A stretch of DNA of 64,000 nt, from assembly GCF_014323705.1 (NCBI RefSeq), contig NZ_JABVEC010000021.1, forward strand, positions 1 to 64,000, written 5' to 3'. The notes beneath the pieces were generated by a model. The model ran no database searches and had not been told where the DNA came from. It saw nothing but the letters and a program-made list of their open reading frames with translations. Source of the DNA: Actinomadura alba. Its GTDB lineage: Bacteria > Actinomycetota > Actinomycetes > Streptosporangiales > Streptosporangiaceae. Both the position numbers and the translations under genes were made by a program. The first letter of the stretch is position 1. Each line of letters starts with the position of its first letter. Shown piece by piece: positions 59,090 to 64,000 of this stretch.

Positions 59090-59600
59090 ATCAGTCAATG
59101 CTTGATCACTAATGACCCGAACCGCGGCGTCGTTGAGCGTGCCGGGCAGCTGCTCGAACGAGTCGGGGTCGATCTTGTGCACCTTGCCGGTCGGCAGCCC
59201 GTCGAGCATTCCCATGAGGCCGGCGGTCACCGCGGCGACGAAGCGTTCCGACTGGTAGTGGCCCATGCTCTGGGTCTGTTCGCGTACCTCGAACAGGACC
59301 GTCCCGGTGCCGTTGAGGGCGAACGAGCACCGTGCCTGCCCGGGAAGGTCACGGGTCGGGGCGTGCGGGTACCGGGCGGGGATGTAGCCCTGCCGCGTGA
59401 TGTTGTGGGCCGCGGCGGTCGAGTTCGGTGCCGTCCGGGTTGATCTTGGGTACGGCCACCGGCGTGATGGTCTTGCGCAGCCGCTTCGCCTCGGGCGAGC
59501 CGGACGTGCGCTCGATGCGGCTCAGTTCCGCCCGCATCTCCGCGTAGTCGATGAACTTCCAGGTGGGGAGACTTTCGAGCATGGCTCGCTCAAATACCGC
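59090..59600 (-). pseudogene. decayed third M14-like peptidase gene
   Basis: Two frames on the minus strand hold pieces of an M14-type enzyme. The first has LPTWKFIDYAEMRAELSRIE and then VAVPKINPDGTELDRRG. After a frame change at about 59400 the second reads ITRQGYIPARYPHAPTRDLP, GTVLFEVREQTQSMGHYQSE and TAGLMGMLDGLPTGKVHKID. NPDGxELxRRG and GTVLFEVRxQTQSxGHxQ belong in that order in M14 enzymes, but the metal-binding loop and all between are missing. I read it as an internally deleted, frameshifted remnant. It is a different subfamily from the intact gene next to it. Confidence 0.6.
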
Positions 59601-59734
59601 CCGCGAAGCAGTACAGCCGGGCGAGGGTAATCGTCTCGATATGGAAGAAATCACAGCGAGAATCTCCTCGCTCTGACTTCCCTTATCTCGTTCTTCAGCA
59701 TCCTATGCAGAGTAGGCACCAAGACCGCAACCCC

Positions 59735-59763
59735 TTGATCACTTCGTCGTGCTTGGTTAGTAT
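59735..59763 (+). promoter_or_regulatory. promoter of the tandem-peptide locus
   Basis: TTGATC and TAGTAT are separated by exactly 17 bases, close to the sigma-A-type consensus. Transcription would start near 59770, about 50 bases before the first peptide ATG at 59819. I see no other promoter between here and the M50 gene, so all four genes could be on one transcript. Confidence 0.55.
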
Positions 59764-59818
59764 CCCGTGTCCAGGAAGAGCCTTCTGTGACATCTCTGCC
59801 GTTAGGAGGTCAGCTCAA

Positions 59819-59878
59819 ATGGACATCGAAGTGCGCGAAGTCGAAGACATCAAGGCCACAGGGTGCATCATGATTTAG
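59819..59878 (+). CDS. tandem 19-aa peptide, copy 1
   Basis: The ORF encodes MDIEVREVEDIKATGCIMI and has a good ribosome binding site (AGGAGGT, 8 bases upstream). It is the first of three tandem copies. The first 14 residues match the other copies; the last five (GCIMI) do not. The peptide is acidic, has no signal sequence or membrane segment, and has one Cys in its variable end. I read residues 1-14 as a recognition segment and the tail as the product. It is far below usual gene-calling limits. Confidence 0.8.
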   Translation: MDIEVREVEDIKATGCIMI

Positions 59879-60002
59879 CCGAGGCGATTCATACGTCTGC
59901 ATGCCCTATTGAGATGAGCGGGTATGGGTGATATTCGTTGCGCTCGCGGTGGCGAGTAAGGCGCCGTGCGTGCATGTGGCTTGCTGAGGGGAGGGCGAGT
60001 TC

Positions 60003-60062
60003 ATGGATATCGAAGTGCGCGAGGTCGAGCCTCTCAAGGCGACCATCTGTATCCCCAGCTGA
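60003..60062 (+). CDS. tandem 19-aa peptide, copy 2
   Basis: The ORF encodes MDIEVREVEPLKATICIPS, with GGGGAGGG upstream of the ATG at 60003. It differs from the other copies at residues 10-11 (Pro-Leu for Asp-Ile) and in the tail (ICIPS). Its upstream 70 bases, including the ribosome binding site and a CTCGCGGTGGCGAG hairpin, are similar to those of copy 3, so a unit of about 150 bp was duplicated. Its codons differ from the other copies mainly at silent positions. Confidence 0.8.
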   Translation: MDIEVREVEPLKATICIPS

Positions 60063-60151
60063 GCTGGGTGCGTGTGGAGGATCTCTGTTGCGCTCGTCAT
60101 GGCGAGAAGATGCCACGCGAGCATGTATCCGTCGATGGGGAGGGCGAGTTC

Positions 60152-60211
60152 ATGGACATCGAAGTGCGCGAGGTCGAAGACATCAAAGCGACCATATATA
60201 TGCCCATCTGA
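60152..60211 (+). CDS. tandem 19-aa peptide, copy 3
   Basis: The ORF encodes MDIEVREVEDIKATIYMPI, with GGGGAGGG upstream of the ATG at 60152. The constant segment is identical to copy 1 and the tail is IYMPI, without Cys. The spacer before it resembles the one before copy 2 (TTGCGCTCG, then ATGGCGAG). A hairpin follows at 60230-60261, and then the RRE-M50 protease gene starts at 60305. Confidence 0.8.
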   Translation: MDIEVREVEDIKATIYMPI

Positions 60212-60229
60212 GACGGGTCGATGCGATGA

Positions 60230-60261
60230 GCGGGCCATCCTTCGTCAGGAGGGTGGCCCGC
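60230..60261 (+). promoter_or_regulatory. hairpin between the peptides and the protease gene
   Basis: GCGGGCCA pairs with TGGCCCGC, with inner TCC/GGA pairing, around a short loop. No T run follows, so partial termination or RNA processing is likelier than a full stop. It would keep peptide RNA more abundant than protease RNA. Confidence 0.55.
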
Positions 60262-60304
60262 CGTCACGCACCAATAAGATTGCATTCTTTCGAGGTGGCG
60301 TGTT

Positions 60305-61525
60305 GTGATCGACGAACGCACGACGATTCGACTGCGCCCGTTGAGCGTTGTCGACGACGGTGACGATGTTCTCGTCGGTGATGCCGAGACCGGTGTCTTC
60401 GTAGCAGTTCCCCCGGTCGGAGGGGTGGTCGTACGCGCGTTCGGGCGGGGAGCGACACTCGGTGAGGCGTCCGCCGAGGCGGAGCGGTACGCCGGTCAGC
60501 CCGTCGATCTGTCGGCCTTCGTGGAAAAACTGCGGAAGCTCGGGTTCGTCGAACAGGATGACGCGGCCATCAGGTCACCGGGACGCACGGCTCCGATTCA
60601 GCAGCGCGGCTGGTTCCGGGGCGTCTCGCAAAGTCTGGCTCGGCCCTTCTTCGGCCGGATCGCATGGGTGTTCTATGCGGCGTCTTTCTTGTTCTGTATC
60701 GGGTGCTTCGCCTTCCGCCCGGACTTGTGGCCACGCCCCGGAGACGTGTTCTTCCTGGACAGCATCGGCCTGAGCGCGCTGGTGCTGTATCCGATCGCCA
60801 TGCTCGGAACCGCGCTGCACGAGTGCTGGCACTGGCTGGCCGCCCGCGCCGCAGGCGTACAGGCCAGGTTCGGGGTGGACCTGCGGCTGTACTTCGTCGT
60901 CTTCGAGACCGACCTCAGCCAACTGTGGGCGTTGCCCAGGCGCAGCCGCTTCGGCCCCCTGCTCGCCGGGCTCGCCATCGACTCGGTTGTTCTGGCGGCG
61001 TTGCTCGCCGCCGAACTGACCGCCTCCGCGTGGTCCATGCCGTCGACGCTCGCGGGCCTGTTGGCCGCCGTGGTGTTCGTCAAAGTCGTCACCATCACCT
61101 GGCAGTTCCTGGTCTTCCTGCGTACCGACATCTATGCGGTGCTGGTCACCGCCACCGGCTGCCGCAACCTGTGGCGGGTGAAGTCACTGCTGCTCAGAAA
61201 AGCCCTCGGCCGGCTCTCTCCAGCACATTCGGCCGAACTGGCCGCCGCCGCACCACGCGATGTCCAAGCCGGCCGATGGTTTCGATGGGTCTGGCTGGCC
61301 GGGCTCGTCGCGACGGCCGGCTGGTACTTCGGCTTCACCCTCCCCGTCCTGCTCACCGTTCTCGGCTGGACCGCAGACGGCCTGACGACCGGGCCGCTCA
61401 CCGGCCGCTTCTGGCTCACCGCAGCCGGATCGGTGATGCTCCTGTGGACCCCGGCCGTGACCCTGCTCATCGCTGTGCGCACAATGGCTCTGCGGATCCG
61501 AGGCGACCGTCTCGCGCGCCGATGA
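60305..61525 (+). CDS. PqqD-like domain fused to a membrane M50-type metalloprotease
   Basis: The 406-residue product has two parts. Residues 1-85 are a PqqD-like winged helix (RLRPLSVVDDGDDVLVGDAE; ERYAGQPVDLSAFVEKLRKL; GFVE), the leader-recognition fold of RiPP systems. Residues 115-395 have about six membrane helices and the zinc motif HECWH (172-176) inside the second helix, with Asp275 in FLRTDIYAVL as a likely third ligand. Related proteins include the intramembrane proteases of daptide and YydH-type peptide systems. The start is GTG with GAGGTGG upstream. It follows three tandem peptide genes, which I take as its substrates. The catalytic role is inferred from the motifs. Confidence 0.85.
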   Translation: MIDERTTIRLRPLSVVDDGDDVLVGDAETGVFVAVPPVGGVVVRAFGRGATLGEASAEAERYAGQPVDLSAFVEKLRKLGFVEQDDAAIRSPGRTAPIQQRGWFRGVSQSLARPFFGRIAWVFYAASFLFCIGCFAFRPDLWPRPGDVFFLDSIGLSALVLYPIAMLGTALHECWHWLAARAAGVQARFGVDLRLYFVVFETDLSQLWALPRRSRFGPLLAGLAIDSVVLAALLAAELTASAWSMPSTLAGLLAAVVFVKVVTITWQFLVFLRTDIYAVLVTATGCRNLWRVKSLLLRKALGRLSPAHSAELAAAAPRDVQAGRWFRWVWLAGLVATAGWYFGFTLPVLLTVLGWTADGLTTGPLTGRFWLTAAGSVMLLWTPAVTLLIAVRTMALRIRGDRLARR

Positions 61526-61670
61526 GGCCTTCGCAGTTCGGCGCGGCGGCTTCGTCGGTCGATTCCTGTCCTACTCGGTGTAACGAGTCGCATCAGGCTG
61601 AGACGGTGATCCCTTCGGATGATCGCCGTGCATGAGGCCGCTGCTCCCCGCCTCGACCGCTGAGGTCGGG

Positions 61671-63389
61671 TCAGCAGACCTTGACGGTGACGGTCTTCTC
61701 TTGGTGGGTGGGGCTGCGCAGCACCATCCGGTAGGTGTGCGTGCCCGCTGTGCTCTCACTTCGGTCGGTGGAAATGGTGAAATCCGGTTCCCCGACAGTG
61801 TTGATCGGATGGCCTGCGCCCAGGCGACCGTCGAAGTAGATGCTGAATTCGATCGGGGTCGGATTCTTGCTCCCCACGATGCTGTACCTGAAGGGGAAGG
61901 ATTGGCCTTTGGCATAGCACGTGCCCGCCGACCCCACCGTAAAGTACGAGATCCGCGCGCTCGGTCCGCTCGGTGCGCTCGATCCGCTCGGATTCGTGGG
62001 CCTGGGCGCGGTACCGCCCCCGCCTCCACCGCCATCTCCGCCTCCGGGGCCGGAGCTGTCACGGGGTGTGCCGGAGGCGCCGCGACCTCCTCTGGTGTTC
62101 GGGCCGGGGGAGGCGGAGGGGGATGGCCGGCCGGATGGTCCGGCACTTGCGTCAGTCCCGGGCTGAGCCGGAGCGCCAGGGCCGAGCCCTTGAGCATTGC
62201 TCTCCGAATTGCTCGAGCCGTCGCGATTGTCCACGGTGGCGCCGGACGTATCGAGCCCGCCCCAGATGACCGCGGCAACGGCAACGGCAACGGCCACTGC
62301 CAGCGCGCCCGCCGCCCCCGCCCCGAACAGGACGGCGGGGCGCCGCTTCCTGCGCCCAGCCGTCCCACCGCCGTTGAGCCCCATCTGAGGGCCGGCGGGC
62401 GTCTGGGCGCCTGCGGGCATCGGGGGAGGGCCGGCCGGAGCCGCGTGCGGGATGCCGGTGGGCCCCTGCGGGGAGCCGGCCTGTACGGGACCGGGACTGT
62501 ACGAGGGCGGCTGAGTGCCGGTGGGTGCCGGTGGTGGGCTGGTCGACACGGGTGGTGGCCCGGTGGGTGCCGTCTGGGGGCCGGTTGGTCGTGGCTGGGC
62601 GCCGAGTAGTCGCAGGAGTACGGCCTGCATGGGAGGGCGATGGCCGGGTTCCTTGGCCAGGCATGCTTGCACGGTGGATCGCAGCGGTTCGGGGAGTTCG
62701 CCGAGGTCGGGTTCGCCGTTCAGGACGCGGTTCATGATGGCGGGAAAGGTGTCCGTGCCGAAGGGGGGCTTCCCGGCGGCGGCGTAGGAGATGACCGCGC
62801 CCCAGGCGAAGACGTCGGCCGGAGGGCCGACGGACTGCCCGGCGAACTGTTCGGGGGCCATGTAGGCCGGGGTGCCGATGATGCTGTTGGTCAGGGTGAG
62901 GGGTGACTCGGTGTCGCGGGCGATGCCGAAGTCGATGACGCGGGGGCCGTCGGGACCGAGCAGGACGTTGGAGGGCTTGAAGTCGCGGTGTACGACGCCC
63001 GCCTCGTGGATCGCCGCCAAGGCCGTCGCGGTGGCGACGGCGAGTCGCTGCAGGGCCGCGCCCTTGCGTGGCCCGGCCTGCTGGAGCGAGGGGCCCTGAA
63101 TGTACTCGGTGACGATGTAGGGGCGTTGGCCGTCCAAAGAGGCGTCGAGGACCTGGGCGATGCAGAACGGGTCCACGCGGGCGGCGGCGGCGAGCTCCTT
63201 GGTGAAGCGTTCGCGGACGCGGATGTCGGCGGCGAGCTCCTGACGGAGTACCTTCACTGCGACGGGTGTCCCGTCGACACCGTGCCCGAGGTAGACCACC
63301 CCCTGGCCCCCCATGCCCAGCCGGCCGGACAGCCGGTAGGGACCCACGACGGACGGATCGTCGGGGCCCAGGGGCTCGGCTTTTGACAT
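61671..63389 (-). CDS. membrane serine/threonine protein kinase
   Basis: This 572-residue kinase has a Hanks-type domain (residues 18-275): the Gly loop RLGMGGQGVVYLG, Lys46 in PVAVKVL, the catalytic HRDFKPSN with Asp136, and DFG 153-155. A Pro/Gln-rich linker, one membrane helix (GAGAAGALAVAVAVAVAAVI) and a long Ser/Pro/Gly-rich extracellular stalk follow. The end (about 470-572) is a compact beta domain with two Cys (GTCYAKGQ and the terminal VKVC) that may disulfide-bond; there are no PASTA repeats. I start it at MSKAEPL (63389), with AGGAG upstream. It is convergent with the peptide-protease operon; a functional link is only a guess. Confidence 0.92.
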   Translation of the reverse strand: MSKAEPLGPDDPSVVGPYRLSGRLGMGGQGVVYLGHGVDGTPVAVKVLRQELAADIRVRERFTKELAAAARVDPFCIAQVLDASLDGQRPYIVTEYIQGPSLQQAGPRKGAALQRLAVATATALAAIHEAGVVHRDFKPSNVLLGPDGPRVIDFGIARDTESPLTLTNSIIGTPAYMAPEQFAGQSVGPPADVFAWGAVISYAAAGKPPFGTDTFPAIMNRVLNGEPDLGELPEPLRSTVQACLAKEPGHRPPMQAVLLRLLGAQPRPTGPQTAPTGPPPVSTSPPPAPTGTQPPSYSPGPVQAGSPQGPTGIPHAAPAGPPPMPAGAQTPAGPQMGLNGGGTAGRRKRRPAVLFGAGAAGALAVAVAVAVAAVIWGGLDTSGATVDNRDGSSNSESNAQGLGPGAPAQPGTDASAGPSGRPSPSASPGPNTRGGRGASGTPRDSSGPGGGDGGGGGGGTAPRPTNPSGSSAPSGPSARISYFTVGSAGTCYAKGQSFPFRYSIVGSKNPTPIEFSIYFDGRLGAGHPINTVGEPDFTISTDRSESTAGTHTYRMVLRSPTHQEKTVTVKVC

Positions 63390-63622
63390 CGGGCGTGACT
63401 CCTGGTGCAGGGAAGCGTGGGCGTTACGCACCTTATTAGACGGATACCGCTCGCCTCAGCGATTCCGGATCATGGTCGGCGTTCTCGCCGGAGGTTCCGC
63501 ACCTTGGATCTACGGGCATCGGCGGCCGGGCCCGCCACGAACCGCCGGCATGCGAACCACTCCAAAACGATGTTCTGGACCTTCTCCTCGGCCTGCGGTG
63601 AAAGTACCGCCGTGGCACAGGG

Positions 63623-64000
63623 TCAGGATGTGGGCTGCTCGGCGGCCGCGCCCAGTGCGGTGCCCAAGGGCATGCCCAGGACGAGGGCTGCCGAGTTTCC
63701 TGCGAAGACGATGGATGTCGCGCGCCCGGTGCGTCCGGGATCGGCGAGCGACGCGGCGTATCCGGCGACGATCGACCAGAACACCCCGTGCGCGGTGCCG
63801 CACAGGAAACGTGCCGCGACCAGCATCGGGTAGTTCACCGAGAGCCCGGACAGCACCGTGCCAAGGGCGAACACCGCGCACACCATCGCGAAGAGTCGCT
63901 TGCGCGGCCACCGTGACGTCCACGCCGTGAGTGGAGCCGCCGTCAGCCCCACGGTGAAGGCGTAGACGGTGACCAGCAGTCCGACCCGTGACTGCGCGAC
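63623..64000 (-). pseudogene. MFS transporter gene, truncated and partial
   Basis: The frame enters from the right edge of the window and reads VAQSRVGLLVTVYAFTVGLT, then KRLFAMVCAVFALGTVLSGL, RFLCGTAHGVFWSIVAGYAA and GNSAALVLGMPLGTALGAAA. These are helices 2-5 of an MFS drug-efflux-type transporter with the AHGVFWS signature of the DHA12 group. It stops at AEQPTS after the fifth helix. The remaining seven or so helices are absent, and the next 230 bases contain no continuation in any frame. So the gene is cut short at its 3' end; the 5' end lies outside. Confidence 0.7.

Noticed and set aside
59819..60211. The three peptide copies as an untranslated direct repeat or mobile-element end
   Set aside because: Differences between copies fall on silent codon positions, each copy has its own ribosome binding site and stop, and no transposase is near.
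60305..61525. A complete daptide cluster
   Set aside because: Only the intramembrane-protease type gene is present. No aminotransferase, dehydrogenase or methyltransferase of the daptide pathway is in the window, and the precursors do not look like daptide precursors.
1..64000. tRNA or rRNA genes
   Set aside because: No TGG-to-GGTTCGAATCC-like tRNA arms or rRNA signature stretches were found while reading both strands.

Overview
This 64 kb window is high-GC, gene-dense actinobacterial DNA. The gene set fits a non-Streptomyces actinomycete, most likely of the Streptosporangiales/Thermomonosporaceae type: a mycothiol-dependent maleylpyruvate-isomerase-like enzyme, a PF04672 SAM methyltransferase, a DUF222-HNH protein, two AfsR/SARP regulators, a PASTA-less serine/threonine kinase and an XRE-linked ATP-grasp peptide locus. 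The taxonomic placement is inference. I saw no rRNA, tRNA, CRISPR array or intact insertion sequence.

Layout. 0-1.4 kb: small hypothetical genes and an XRE-TPR fragment. 1.4-5.3 kb: a three-gene molybdenum hydroxylase operon (2Fe-2S, FAD and molybdopterin subunits) behind two abutting operator-like palindromes. 5.6-9.7 kb: an XRE regulator operon divergent from a graspetide-type RiPP locus (small protein, precursor, ATP-grasp maturase, GNAT acetyltransferase). 9.9-12.9 kb: TetR, MarR and a flavin monooxygenase-hemerythrin fusion. 13-16 kb: a polar amino acid ABC transporter. 16.3-21 kb: a secreted M14 peptidase, then a TPP riboswitch with thiC. 21-28 kb: lipoprotein, LysR, RibD-like reductase, FMN reductase and an AfsR-like regulator. 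28-32 kb: a 900-residue protein of unknown function and a diaminopropionate ammonia-lyase. 32-40 kb: methyltransferase, LamG protein, DUF222-HNH protein, lipase, glycine-rich secreted protein and several decayed gene fragments. 40-49 kb: histidine kinase/response regulator/MMPL exporter, mycothiol enzyme, M1 peptidase, sirtuin and TSUP permease. 49-55 kb: sparse, A/T-richer DNA around a second AfsR-like regulator, with three unlisted small ORFs. 55-59 kb: SapA-like secreted protein, membrane protein, second M14 peptidase and a decayed third M14 gene. 59.8-61.5 kb: the main find. 61.6-64 kb: serine/threonine kinase and a truncated MFS gene that runs off the window.

Main find. At 59819-60211 three tandem 19-codon ORFs, each with its own ribosome binding site, encode near-identical peptides: MDIEVREVEDIKATGCIMI, MDIEVREVEPLKATICIPS and MDIEVREVEDIKATIYMPI. 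The first 14 residues are almost constant and the last five vary, which is a leader/core layout. Codons in the constant part differ mostly at silent third positions, so selection acts on the peptide. The next gene (60305-61525) encodes a PqqD-like recognition domain fused to a membrane M50-type metalloprotease (HECWH). I read this as a compact RiPP or signalling-peptide system in which the PqqD-like part binds the constant segment and the protease releases the short variable tail. No known tailoring enzyme lies beside it.

A second theme is the number of short tandem repeats with 12-21 bp units, many in codon phase, inside or at the ends of genes (4.7, 12.9, 25.4, 26.7, 41.0, 44.1, 48.4 and 56.2 kb). 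They seem to lengthen C-termini or interdomain loops.
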